Below are positions 30,860-40,666 of a DNA stretch of 64,000 bases, in pieces. The notes under the pieces were generated by a model. It was not told the origin of the DNA. It did no database searches and worked only from the letters and a program-made list of their open reading frames with translations. This DNA is from Lacrimispora xylanisolvens (GTDB lineage Bacteria; Bacillota; Clostridia; Lachnospirales; Lachnospiraceae), in NCBI GenBank assembly GCA_017084465.1, contig CP070896.1:1-64000 (forward strand). The letters are read 5' to 3'. Numbering within the stretch: position 1 is the first letter of the stretch; each line of letters begins with the position of its first letter. The position numbers were made by a program, and so were the translations under genes.

Positions 30860-30877
30860 ATAGGAAAGAGGAATGAG

Positions 30878-31568
30878 ATGAGCAGAAGTATGAAAGAACT
30901 GGAAGAACGGATCGGTTATCGTTTTTCGGACAAGCATCTTATGACACAGGCCATGACCCACAGCTCCTATGCCAATGAACACCGACTGAATAAAACGGAA
31001 TGTAATGAGAGACTTGAATTCTTAGGTGATTCGGTTCTGGAAGTGGTGTCCAGTGATTGTCTGTATCATAAATATCCACAAAAGCCAGAGGGAGATTTAA
31101 CAAAAAAATTCGTGCCAGCATTGTTTGCGAACCTACCCTTGCTTATTGTGCAGAAGTGATAAAGCTTGGGGAATATCTCCTTTTAGGACGGGGAGAGGAA
31201 GCAACAGGGGAAGAGGGAGAGCTTCAATTGTTTCGGATGCAATGGAAGCACTGATAGGAGCCATTTATCTGGATGGTGGTTTTGCTAATGCAAAAAGAGT
31301 TTATCCTTCGTTTCATCATGAATGATCTGGAACATAAGCAGCTCTTTTTTTTGATAGCAAGACTATCTTGCAGGAGATTGTACAAAGCCAGACGGAAGAG
31401 GCGTTAACGTATGAACTCTTAAAAGAGGAAGGCCCGGATCATAATAAGATATTTGAGACGCAGGTAAAAATCGGGGATGCGATTATCGGACAGGGAACTG
31501 GAAGAACAAAGAAAGCTGCGGAGCAGGTTGCAGCTTATCACGGAATATTAAAGCTGCGTGGACAATAA
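30878..31568 (+). CDS. rnc: Ribonuclease III, four frameshifts
   Basis: Endonuclease that cuts double-stranded RNA in rRNA and mRNA processing. The N-terminal nuclease domain has the signature [15 protein letters not shown] near residue 45 and [21 protein letters not shown] holds the second acidic site. The C-terminal double-stranded RNA-binding domain ends [19 protein letters not shown]. Frame breaks lie near 31107 (A-run), 31208 (missing G), 31290 (extra A) and in the eight-T run at 31344-31352. Reconstructed length is about 229 residues. ATG 30878 follows AAAGAGG. The last codons and the stop (CGT GGA CAA TAA) lie in the first copy of the downstream repeat. Confidence 0.93.
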
Positions 31569-31674
31569 TAAGGTAACACCCTTCGGGTATCCCTTTATGT
31601 CCAAAAGCGTGGACAATAATAAGATAACACCCTTCGGGTATCCCTTTATGTCCAAAGAACGTGGACAATAATAT
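31557..31674. repeat. Tandem 51-bp stem-loop repeat, downstream of rnc
   Basis: The unit starting GTGGACAATAATAAG occurs at 31558 and 31609, and its first 14 bases (GTGGACAATAATA) occur again at 31661 (periods 51 and 52). Each unit holds ACCCTTCGGGT, which folds a 4-bp stem, and the TGTCCA/TGGACA stem. The array fills the space between rnc and smc, begins inside the rnc coding end and is a diverged form of the array upstream of rnc. Confidence 0.93.
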
Positions 31675-31715
31675 GGAAAAGAAAGGGCAGCTGGTGATGG
31701 CTGTCAGCGTGGAGT

Positions 31716-34700
31716 ATGTATTTAAAAAAGTATAGAGATTCAGGGGTTTAAATCTTTTGCCAACAAAATAGTATTCGAGTTCCACAATGGAATTACAGGC
31801 ATTGTAGGCCCCAACGGAAGCGGTAAGAGCAATGTTGCTGATGCGGTACGCTGGGTACTGGGTGAACAAAAGTAAAGCAGTTAAGAAGTTCCAGTATGCA
31901 GGATGTTATTTTTTTTCGGGAACGGAAATGAGAAAACCCCAGGGATTTGCCTATGTGGCCATAACGCTTGACAATTCGGATCACCACCTATCCATTGACT
32001 ATGATCAGGTGACAGTATCAAGAAGAGTCTACCGGTCTGGCGAGAGCGAATATATGATCAATGGAAGTGCCTGCCGGTTAAAAGATATTAATGAGCTTTT
32101 TTATGATACCGGTATTGGTAAGGAAGGTTATTCCATTATCGGACAGGGTCAGATTGATAAAATCCTAAGCGGAAAACCGGAAGAACGCAGAGAGCTTTTT
32201 GATGAAGCTGCGGGAATTGTTAAATTTAAACGCCGTAAAGCCATTGCCCAGAAAAAACTGGAGGATGAAAAACAGAATCTGGTTCGTGTCAGTGATATTC
32301 TTTCGGAACTGGAAAAACAGGTTGGTCCTTTGGCAAAACAGTCTGAGGCAGCAAAAGAATATTTAAGATTAAAGGAAGAACTGAAAAAGTATGATGTAAA
32401 TCAGTTCCTGATGGAAACAGAAGGACTGCGCTTTCAGATGAAGGAAGTGGATGAGAAAGAAGTAATTGTCAGCCGTGATCTGGAAGAAGCTAAAAACGCA
32501 TCAGAGGGCATCAGAGAGCAGTATGAGACCCTTGATACATATTTATCCCAGTTGGATGAATCTATTTTAGTAAGCCGCAATGAAAAAAACAACTCTGATA
32601 TAGAGACTGGAAACTTGCAGGGACGCATCAATGTTCTAAAAGAGCAGATCAATACAGAACAGATGAATGCGGAGCACATTGCAGGCAGGGTGAGGTCCAT
32701 TCACTCCGAGATAGATATGAAAAAATCCCAGGCGTCCTCCTATGAAGAGGAACGTTCTGTCATTGCAGAATCAGTAAAGACTGCTATGGAGCAGTTAAAG
32801 CAGGGAGAAACGGTACTTTCAGCAGAAGACGAAAAAATTCATCTTCTGGAACAAAGGATTGAATCTGGTAAGGGGAGCATTATTGAGCTTCTCAATGAAA
32901 AAAGCCACCTTAAATGCCAAACAGCAGCGTTATGAGACCATGCTTGAGCAGGTAAATGTACGAAGATCTGAAGTACTCCAAAAACTCCTCAAATATAAAA
33001 GTGATGAATCAGAACAGGATCAACAGCTACTGGTTCTTCAAAAAGAAGCGGATGAAATTGATGCTGGTATTTTTAAGTACAATGAACTTCAGGAACAAAG
33101 CGAAAGCAGAGCCGGGGAACTGGAGCATGAAGTTAAACGTCTTGGGAAGAATTTAAACGACAGACAGCAGGAGTACCACACCAATTCTACCAAGCTGGAA
33201 TCTCTTCGAAATCTTGCCGAACGGTATGAAGGATATGGAGGCAGCATACGCCGGGTCATGGAAGTAAAGGACCGGGTGCATGGAATTCACGGTGTTGTGG
33301 CGGATTTAATTACTGTTTCTAAAAAGTATGAAGTCGCCATTGAAACAGCGCTGGGTGGAAGTATCCAAAACGTTGTTACCGACTCAGACCAGACAGCAAA
33401 GCAGCTGATTGAGTATTTAAAGAAAAACAAATACGGAAGAGCTACATTTCTCCCTCTTACCAGCATTGGTAATAAAAACGGTTTCAATCAGGAAAAAGCC
33501 CTTAGCGAACCAGGAGTTTTAGGACTTGCAAATTCTCTGGTTGAAGCGGATTCTCAGTACCAGGGACTTTTAAACTATCTTCTTGGAAGAGTGGTTGTTG
33601 TAGATACCATTGACCATGCAATCGCACTTGCTAAGAAATTTCAGTATTCTTTAAGAATTGTTACACTGGAAGGAGAATTGTTAAGTGCCGGAGGTTCCAT
33701 GACTGGTGGTGCTTTCAAAAACACCAGCAATTTACTGGGACGAAAGCGGGAAATGGAGGAACTGGAAGCAGCCTGTGAAAAGGCGCTGAAAGAAACCGGG
33801 CAGATTGAGACAGAGCTGGTCATGAACGAAGGGCTTTTAAGTGAATGTAAAGAAGAGCTTGAAACCATCCGAAGTGAGAAGCAGAAGCTTTATTTAAGAC
33901 AGAATACGGTTAAAATAAATCTGCGCAGGATTGAAGATAAAAAAGCAGAGATTATAGAATCCTACGGTGATTTAGAACTGGAAAATAACCAGCTCGAGGT
34001 ACAGAAAAAAGAGATTGGCGAAAACAGGCAGGAATTAATCCTTGCAGTGGAAAAGCTTGCAGTTCGGAGCCAGGATATAGACGGTGACTTAGAGAGTCTG
34101 AATGCTGATCTTGAAAAAGCAAAAGCCGACAGAGAAAAATTCTCCAGAGAATTGTCAGAAGCCCAGCTGGCAGCTTCCAGTCTGAAGCAAAAAGATGATT
34201 TTGAGCTGGAAAATATCCGACGGGTAAAAGATGAGATTAGTAGATTAGAAGAGGAACTGTTTAAGCTGTCTCAGGGATCCAGCGGATCTGGCCTGATTAT
34301 TGAAGAAAAACAAAAGGAAATAGAATCTATTAAAGCCAGAATTGCAGAGATCAGTTCAGCCAGAGAAACACTGGATGAGGCAATTAATGAGAAACTGGCT
34401 AAAAAAGAGATGAAATCAAAAGAGCAGAAAGAACTGTTCCAAAAACGAGAAGAATTCACCCAGCGTATCAGTCTGCTGGATAAGGAACTGTTCCGCCTTC
34501 AGAGCCAGAAAGAGAAAATGGAAGAGCGTATGGATAACCACGTAAACTATATGTGGAATGAGTACGAACTGACATTTTCAAAAGCGGAAGCTTTAAGAAA
34601 TGAAGAATGGACCTCTCTGCCGGACATTAAGAAGATGATCGGTTCCTTAAAAGAAGAGATACGAAAGCTAGGCAATGTCAATGTAAATGCGATCGAAGAT

Positions 34701-35279
34701 TATAAAGAAGTTTCAGAGCGGTATGAATTTATGAAGACACAGCATGACGATCTGATTACTGCCGAGGGAACCTTATTAAAAATTATCGATGAGCTTGATA
34801 CTGGAATGAGAAAACAGTTTGAAGAAAAATTCCGGGAAATCAGAGTGGAGTTTGATAAAGTTTTCAAGGAACTGTTCGGTGGCGGGCGTGGTGCACTTGA
34901 ACTTGTGGAAGATGAGGATATTCTGGAGGCGGGAATACAGATTGTTTCCCAGCCGCCTGGCAAAAAGCTTCAGAATATGATGCAGCTCTCCGGTGGGGAA
35001 AAGGCACTGACGGCCATAGCACTGCTTTTTGCAATTCAGAATTTAAAGCCATCTCCGTTTTGTCTTCTTGATGAGATTGAGGCCGCGCTGGATGACTCCA
35101 ATGTGGATCGTTTTGCAAAATATTTGCATAAGTTAACAAAATTTACACAGTTTATTGTTATTACACACAGGCGCGGTACCATGGTGTCTGCTGATCGTCT
35201 GTATGGTATCACCATGCAGGAAAAAGGCGTCTCGACGCTTGTATCTGTTAATCTGATTGAAGAAGATTTAGAAAGTTAA
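31716..35279 (+). CDS. smc: Chromosome segregation ATPase SMC, four frameshifts
   Basis: Condensin core protein of about 1187 residues. N-terminal Walker A is in [22 protein letters not shown]; two long coiled coils surround a hinge around [15 protein letters not shown] and [10 protein letters not shown]; the C-terminal head has [19 protein letters not shown] and Walker [17 protein letters not shown]. Breaks: extra A at 31723-31729 right after the start MYLK, near 31870 and 31910-31917 in the N-terminal head, and an extra A at 32899-32905. From 32906 to the stop the frame is open. Start 31716 gives the family start [17 protein letters not shown] after repair. ftsY follows. Confidence 0.94.
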
Positions 35280-35290
35280 GGAGGCCGACA

Positions 35291-36231
35291 ATGGGAGAAA
35301 AAAAGGGATTCTTTGGAAAACTGGTAGCTGGACTGCAAAAGACAAGAGATAATATTATCGCAGGTGTGGATTCCATTTTCAACGGTTTTTCGGCCATTGA
35401 TGATGAGTTTTATGAGGAAATTGAAGAAATTCTGATTATGGGTGATCTGGGTATCCAGACGACTACATCAATTGTGGAAGACTTGAGAAAAAAGTAAAAG
35501 AAAAAAACATCAAGGATCCGTCAGAATGTAAACAGCTTCTTATGGACAGTATCATGGAACAGATGGATTTGGGAGAAAATGCATATGAATTTGAGAGTCG
35601 TCGCTCCGTTTTATTAATAATCGGAGTGAACGGAGTGGGTAAAACCACTTCTGTAGGTAAGCTGGCAGGACAAATGAAAGACGATGGAAAAAAAGTGATC
35701 GTTGCAGCTGCCGACACATTCCGCGCAGCTGCAATTGAACAGCTGACAGAATGGGCGAGAAGGGCAAACGTGGATATTATTGCTCAGCAGGAAGGCTCTG
35801 ACCCGGCGGCAGTTGTATATGATGCAGTTGCTGCAGCAAAATCCAGACAGGCGGATATATTAATCTGTGATACGGCAGGACGTCTCCACAATAAAAAGAA
35901 CCTGATGGAAGAGCTGAAAAAAATTAACCGGATAATTGACAAAGAATATCCAGAAGCATATCGGGAAACTCTTGTGGTCTTAGATGGAACTACCGGCCAG
36001 AATGCTCTTGTGCAGGCGAAACAGTTCATGGAAGTGGCTGATATTACCGGAATTATTCTTACTAAGCTGGATGGTACGGCAAAAGGAGGGATTGCGGTAG
36101 CAATTCAGTCCGAGCTGGGAATTCCGGTGAAATATATTGGTGTCGGGGAGAAGATTGATGACTTGCAGAAATTCAATGCAAAAGAATTTGTAAATGCATT
36201 GTTTCACGTAGAAGAGAAAGAAGAGGCGTAA
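35291..36231 (+). CDS. ftsY: Signal recognition particle receptor FtsY, one frameshift
   Basis: GTPase that docks SRP-ribosome complexes at the membrane. About 313 residues with the short N-terminus usual in Firmicutes. G1 GVNGVGKTTSVGKLA, AAADTFRAAAIEQL, G3 CDTAGRLHNKKNLM and G4 TKLDGTAKGG are clear. One A is missing in the run at 35487-35493. AAGGAGG precedes the ATG; it is 11 bp after smc, a conserved pair. Confidence 0.96.
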
Positions 36232-36234
36232 ATT

Positions 36235-37458
36235 ATGTTGACATTGGAAAAGTTTGAGGAAGCATCAGAAGTCGTTGGCAAGGTTACCCTGGAAACAAAG
36301 CTTATATACAGTGAGTATTTTTCAGCTCAGACTGGTAATAAAGTGTATTTTAAGCCGGAAAATATGCAATATACAGGGGCCTATAAAGTAAGAGGTGCTT
36401 ATTATAAAATCAGCACTCTGACAGAGGAAGAAAAATCCAAAGGTTTGATTACTGCCTCTGCCGGCAATCATGCACAGGGTGTTGCCTATGCTGCAAAGCT
36501 TGCCGGGATTCCCGCTACCATTGTCATGCCTACAACAACTCCTCTGATGAAGGTTAACCGGACGAAAGGATACGGAGCAGAAGTGATTCTGGAAGGGGAT
36601 GTCTTTGATGAAGCCTGCAATCATGCCTATAAGCTGGCAGAAGAAAGAGGACTTACCTTTGTACATCCGTTTAATGATTTAGATGTGGCAACCGGACAGG
36701 GTACCATAGCAATGGAAATCATCAAAGAACTTCCTACAGTTGATTATATTCTGGTTCCAATCGGAGGAGGCGGTCTTTGCACAGGCGTTTCCGTATTGGC
36801 AAAGATGTTAAATCCCAAAATTAAGGTAATTGGTGTGGAGCCTGCAGGTGCAAACTGCATGCAGGAGTCAATTCGCCAGGGGAAAGTAGTATCTCTTCCA
36901 ACTGTCAATACAATCGCAGACGGTACAGCTGTTAAATGTCCTGGAGACAAACTTTTTCCCTACATCCAGGAAAATGTGGACAGTATTATAACAATTGAAG
37001 ATTCAGAACTGATCGTAGCATTTTTAGATATGATGGAAAATCATAAGATGGTGGTTGAAAACTCCGGACTTCTTACGGTCGCCGCTTTAAAGCATATTGA
37101 TGTGGATAATAAAAAGATTGTATCTATCTTAAGCGGCGGAAATATGGATGTCATTACAATGGCCTCTATCGTACAGCTGGGACTGATTCAGAGAGACCGT
37201 ATCTTCACCGTCTCCATTCTGCTTCCCGATAAGCCAGGAGAGCTGGCTAAAGTATCTGCCCTTCTTGCAAAAGAGCAGGGCAATGTCATCCGTCTGGAAC
37301 ATAACCAGTTTATCAGCATTAACCGGAATACAGCGGTAGAATTAAGAATTACACTGGAAGCTTTTGGTACAGATCATAAGAATGCTATAATGGCAGCTCT
37401 TACTTCTCAGGGGTATCGGCCAAAGCTGGTGAAATCTAAAGGAACATATGGGGACTAA
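36235..37458 (+). CDS. ilvA: Threonine ammonia-lyase with C-terminal ACT domain
   Basis: PLP enzyme that converts threonine to 2-oxobutanoate and ammonia. 407 residues, intact. The PLP Lys is in YTGAYKVRGAYYK near residue 51, SAGNHAQGVAYAA binds the substrate carboxylate, and IGGGGLCTG binds the PLP phosphate. The last 80 residues form one ACT domain (FTVSILLPDKPGELAKVS). The length fits the short ilvA/tdcB-like class, which may be biosynthetic or catabolic. It starts 3 bp after ftsY, so it may be co-transcribed. Confidence 0.93.
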   Translation: MLTLEKFEEASEVVGKVTLETKLIYSEYFSAQTGNKVYFKPENMQYTGAYKVRGAYYKISTLTEEEKSKGLITASAGNHAQGVAYAAKLAGIPATIVMPTTTPLMKVNRTKGYGAEVILEGDVFDEACNHAYKLAEERGLTFVHPFNDLDVATGQGTIAMEIIKELPTVDYILVPIGGGGLCTGVSVLAKMLNPKIKVIGVEPAGANCMQESIRQGKVVSLPTVNTIADGTAVKCPGDKLFPYIQENVDSIITIEDSELIVAFLDMMENHKMVVENSGLLTVAALKHIDVDNKKIVSILSGGNMDVITMASIVQLGLIQRDRIFTVSILLPDKPGELAKVSALLAKEQGNVIRLEHNQFISINRNTAVELRITLEAFGTDHKNAIMAALTSQGYRPKLVKSKGTYGD

Positions 37459-37470
37459 TGAAAGAAACAA

Positions 37471-37510
37471 AAAGAAGCAGAAACTGGACGTACTCCGGTT
37501 CTGCTTCTTT
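37471..37510. terminator. Bidirectional terminator between ilvA and agrA
   Basis: Perfect 12-base arms 37471-37482 and 37499-37510. The 3' arm ends in TTCTTTTATT on plus and the mirror side is A-rich, so it can serve both converging genes. Confidence 0.8.
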
Positions 37511-37512
37511 TA

Positions 37513-38253
37513 TTATAGACATTTTAGTGATTTATGTACCTTGGACAGCAGTCGTACAGATACTGAATAAGATTCTTTATTATTCATATACAAAAGTGCA
37601 TCTTCTCTTGAATATTTTATCACATGTTTTAAATTAACTATTGTGGATCGGTTGCATTGACAAAAATGTGAGTTCAAAGAAGCACTCAGTTCTTTGAGGG
37701 AACCAGACATTTGGCGGAAACCATTCAAAGTATGAATAATTATTTTGTGATACTCTTCACTTGTAGTAATGGCAACAATATCATCCTGATCCATGACCAA
37801 TGATGCTTTATCAACCTTTATGGACAAAAGACGGTCAGATGAATCTAATTGATTCCGATATTTTGTTTCCGCATTCTTTATGCAGGAATAGATCTGTTCA
37901 GGAAGATCGCTTACTTTATCTTTTACAATAAAGTCCATGGCTTCTACTTTGTATTGAAAGGTCAGATATGCCATTTCACTATGTGTTGTTACAAAGACAA
38001 TATATCCACGTGGATCATATTTGCGGATTTCTTCTGCCAATTGGATTCCATTCTTATTCGCTCTTAAATCTATATCCAGAAAATACAGGCCGGTAATATT
38101 AGAGTCTTTTCTTACCTTTAATAAATCATCCGGATAAGATGTAGCGCAATATAGCAATGACTCCGTTGAGTTCATTAATAAATATTTTTCTATAATAGAT
38201 GTCCAGCGTAATAATTGTCTTTTATCGTCTTCGCAAAGATATATATGAATCAT
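37513..38253 (-). CDS. agrA: LytTR response regulator, AgrA-like
   Basis: 246 residues, intact. The receiver domain has acidic IYLCEDDKRQ near the N-terminus and the phospho-acceptor Asp in LYFLDIDLRANKNGIQLA; the C-terminal LytTR DNA-binding domain holds HTLNGFRQMSGSLKELSASL and FCQCNRSTIVNLKHVIKYSR. Its ATG overlaps the agrC stop by 4 bp (ATGA), and AAGGAG lies inside the end of agrC. It should bind LytTR direct repeats, and a candidate pair is seen upstream of agrB. Confidence 0.93.
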   Translation of the reverse strand: MIHIYLCEDDKRQLLRWTSIIEKYLLMNSTESLLYCATSYPDDLLKVRKDSNITGLYFLDIDLRANKNGIQLAEEIRKYDPRGYIVFVTTHSEMAYLTFQYKVEAMDFIVKDKVSDLPEQIYSCIKNAETKYRNQLDSSDRLLSIKVDKASLVMDQDDIVAITTSEEYHKIIIHTLNGFRQMSGSLKELSASLNSHFCQCNRSTIVNLKHVIKYSREDALLYMNNKESYSVSVRLLSKVHKSLKCL

Positions 38254-39575
38254 AATTGCTCCTTGTTACCATAATGCATCAGAATCAGTTCCTGAGTAAA
38301 ATATGGTTCTTTATAAATTGTGTTCCATACCACATTATCATAATGATTCAGTACCATGGAAACATTATACAAACCGACGCCTCTGTTTTCACCTTTTGTT
38401 GATACCCCCTGTTCGCGGAGCTTATATAAAGAATGATCAGGAGGAAGAGCAGTATTTTTAATAACAATATAAAGATCGTCTTCTTTATAAAACATACAAA
38501 AATGCAACTCTTTTTCGTTTGTTTCTGCAGTTGCCTCAATGGCATTGTCCAAAAAAATGCCAATAATCCGGGATAAATCAAGAGCATCCATATACAAATT
38601 AGTAATTGGTTCTGTTAATTCAATTTCTGCTTTAATTCCTGTTTCCATGGAATAAATAAATTTAGAGGAAAGGAGGCTTTTTAATGCTGTGTCCTTTATA
38701 TTTGATAAAGTGCCAAGTTTTGTATCTGATTCCGTGAAAGAATGACTGATTGGTATTATTTTTTCTCCGAAATATTTTTTCAATCCCTGCAAATCATTAT
38801 CTTCCATAAATCCGGACATTGTTATAAGAATATTCATATAATCATGTTTGAACTTTCGCATTGTGCCATAGGACATTTCAAGCCTGTCTGTATAAGTTCT
38901 AAGATTTTCAAATTGCGACATACGGTTTTTATAGGAAAGCTCCCCCATAGTTGCTTTATAGATGGAATACATTAAAAAAACAGTGATTGCAAACAGCAAT
39001 AAAAATAGTATTCCATTCAAAGCAATTACACCATAATTGTATCCTAATTGTTCACCGTATGAAAAATTAAAAATATAAAAGAACACTAAAATAAAAAGGT
39101 CAGTAAAGATGGCCTTTAAAAGATGACGATTGGTTAAATACTTTGACAAATTAAGCTTTTTATGAAAATACCAACCCAGCATTTTAGTAGTTACTCCGCA
39201 AAATACACAGTAAAATATTGAAAAAATAATTGTCAGATTGTCCCGTACTAATAATTCTGCCATATCCATACGAAGAAAATAACTTGTCAGCCACATGATA
39301 ATATAATTAAAAGTGACTGAGTATAAGTAACCAAAAAGAAAGCATGAGGAAGAGAAAAAGTCAAATTTAGAAAAGACCATGGCTATAATCAGTATTCCTC
39401 CATAAGTTAAAAAAGTGCTTATTTGACCAAACATTCGATTGAACAGGTATACTGTCAGGAATGAGTATAAAAATAAAATCAGTTTCTTAAAAATGTTAAG
39501 TTTATGAGGAAGTAAATGAACGCATGAAAAATAACTGCATAGGCTTCCTGTTAATGAATAAATTAAGTAAGTCAT
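38250..39575 (-). CDS. agrC: Quorum-sensing histidine kinase, AgrC-like
   Basis: Membrane sensor of about 441 residues. Six or seven hydrophobic helices occupy the first 200 residues, followed by a coiled coil, the phospho-acceptor His in RKFKHDYMNILI and a GHKL ATPase domain with IFLDNAIEATAE and RGVGLYNVSMVL. Start 39575 (MTYLIYSLTG) is chosen over 39590 because GAGGTGG lies 6 bp ahead of it. It would sense the peptide made from agrD and phosphorylate AgrA. Divergent from agrBD. Confidence 0.93.
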   Translation of the reverse strand: MTYLIYSLTGSLCSYFSCVHLLPHKLNIFKKLILFLYSFLTVYLFNRMFGQISTFLTYGGILIIAMVFSKFDFFSSSCFLFGYLYSVTFNYIIMWLTSYFLRMDMAELLVRDNLTIIFSIFYCVFCGVTTKMLGWYFHKKLNLSKYLTNRHLLKAIFTDLFILVFFYIFNFSYGEQLGYNYGVIALNGILFLLLFAITVFLMYSIYKATMGELSYKNRMSQFENLRTYTDRLEMSYGTMRKFKHDYMNILITMSGFMEDNDLQGLKKYFGEKIIPISHSFTESDTKLGTLSNIKDTALKSLLSSKFIYSMETGIKAEIELTEPITNLYMDALDLSRIIGIFLDNAIEATAETNEKELHFCMFYKEDDLYIVIKNTALPPDHSLYKLREQGVSTKGENRGVGLYNVSMVLNHYDNVVWNTIYKEPYFTQELILMHYGNKEQL

Positions 39576-39684
39576 ATTATGCCACCTCATCTGCCGGGTA
39601 CTATTATTCTACAATTCATATGACAAAAAGTAAAGTGAAATTGTATTCAAAAGTCAAGAAATTGACGCTTAGGAATAAAAAAAC

Positions 39685-39716
39685 AACGTTAATTGCAAAA
39701 ACATTTGTAAGTTAGA
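39685..39716 (+). promoter_or_regulatory. LytTR-type direct repeats, candidate AgrA site
   Basis: AACGTTAAT (39685-39693) fits the LytTR consensus in all nine positions and TAAGTTAGA (39708-39716) in eight. Start-to-start distance is 23 bp, against about 21 in known sites. The second repeat lies next to the -35 position of a TAAAAT box at 39725-39730. Confidence 0.55.
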
Positions 39717-39724
39717 TTTTATGG

Positions 39725-39730
39725 TAAAAT
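39725..39730 (+). promoter_or_regulatory. Candidate -10 box of agrBD
   Basis: TAAAAT with no good -35 box, as expected for an activator-dependent promoter. A transcript start about 7 bp later would exclude the ATG at 39729 and supports GTG 39753 as the agrB start. Confidence 0.4.
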
Positions 39731-39752
39731 GGCATTGTTTGGTGGTGATAAA

Positions 39753-40341
39753 GTGATTATTTCGAGATTTTCAGCTGCTCTCTGTTGCTTATTAAATAAG
39801 GTTAATCCCAGAGATGAAGATGATAATATTACAATACAATATGGAGTTGAGCTGATATTAGATAATTTATTAAAGCTTTTGTTCATTCAGCTTCTAGGTT
39901 TTTTATTCGGTATGGGAGTTGAAACATTCATAATTTTATTTGTATTTTGTTCTTTGCGTCTGCAGGCTGGGGGAATTCACGCAAAAACAAATGCAGGTTG
40001 TTTTTTTGGTATGGTGACAGTTTGGGTTCTGTCTTTATCAGGAACAATTGTTTTCAAATTAAGCATATTTAATGTACTGGTTATCTATGTGTTTAGCCTG
40101 ATTATTTTTATATGTCTGGTACCGAAAAGCAAAAATATTACTTATTTTACTCGCTCAGCTATATTAAAGAAAAAAAATTATATCAATTTTTTTTGTTAAC
40201 CCTTTAGTATTGATTGCTATTTACAATGAAAATCTGAGAGAGTTGATCATTTATCCGGTTGCTTTGGAAGTACTAACATTACTTCCTCCAAATAAAGATG
40301 TTATGAAAGGAGATTTAAAAAATGAAGAAAGAAATTGTTAA
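39753..40341 (+). CDS. agrB: AgrB-like peptide protease/exporter, one frameshift
   Basis: Membrane endopeptidase that trims and cyclises AgrD. About 195 residues with four or more hydrophobic helices. The catalytic His and Cys are both seen in LQAGGIHAKTNAGCF. The frame breaks in the T-run at 40187-40194; in the next frame it goes on VNPLVLIAIYNENLRELI to a stop at 40339-40341 that overlaps agrD. GTG 39753 with GGTGGTG 5 bp upstream is preferred to ATG 39729, which has no ribosome site and lies in the likely promoter. Confidence 0.9.
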
Positions 40342-40471
40342 AGGATTACAAAAGGTTTTGCTTAAGGTTTCTGTTAATTCTGTTGAAAAAAGCATTCCAG
40401 CAACTATGTATGAAAGAGAAATTCCAAAAGCTGTTCTGAAAAAACATGAGACTGAGGCAAAGAATAACTAA
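40322..40471 (+). CDS. agrD: AgrD-like autoinducer prepeptide without cysteine
   Basis: 49-residue peptide whose ATG lies 20 bp inside the end of agrB, as usual for agrD. It has an amphipathic N-terminal part (MKKEIVKGLQKVLLKVSVNS) and an acidic or mixed C-terminal recognition part with YEREIPKAVLKK, matching the (Y/H)(E/Q)xxxP pattern that follows the ring in AgrD proteins. The region where the ring Cys is expected reads EKSIPATM: Ser is the only residue that could close a ring. The reading frame is open from start to stop, so a serine lactone, or a linear peptide, is likely. Identification rests on position and pattern. Confidence 0.8.
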   Translation: MKKEIVKGLQKVLLKVSVNSVEKSIPATMYEREIPKAVLKKHETEAKNN

Positions 40472-40666
40472 ATTTAAATGTTTCTTTCGTAGTACTATTT
40501 ATTAGCCTAATATTTATAATCTCAATCATGTGATTTTATTGTCATTAGGCAGGGGAGTATGACCGTAATTATATCATATGAATTGGTCATCTATGAGTGT
40601 TAATATATTGAAATTTATATATCTAAATGTTTTACTGTGCGTATGATTAATTGGGAGAAAGTACAG

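Noticed and set aside
30791-30877. GTG 30791 as the rnc start
   Set aside because: It lies in repeat sequence without a ribosome site, while ATG 30878 has AAAGAGG and gives the usual RNase III N-terminus.
30765-31674. Tandem repeats around rnc as a CRISPR array
   Set aside because: Units are directly adjacent with a fixed 51-bp period, have no variable spacers, and no cas gene is in the window.
31483-31869. Minus-strand reading frame across the end of rnc, the repeat array and the start of smc
   Set aside because: It covers parts of two real plus-strand genes, has no ribosome site, and its repeats are the mirror of the DNA repeat.
36000-36235. T-box or leader attenuator before ilvA
   Set aside because: Only 3 bp separate ftsY and ilvA, so there is no room for a leader.
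39729-39731. ATG 39729 as agrB start
   Set aside because: No ribosome site and it overlaps the candidate -10 box; GTG 39753 has GGTGGTG at good spacing.
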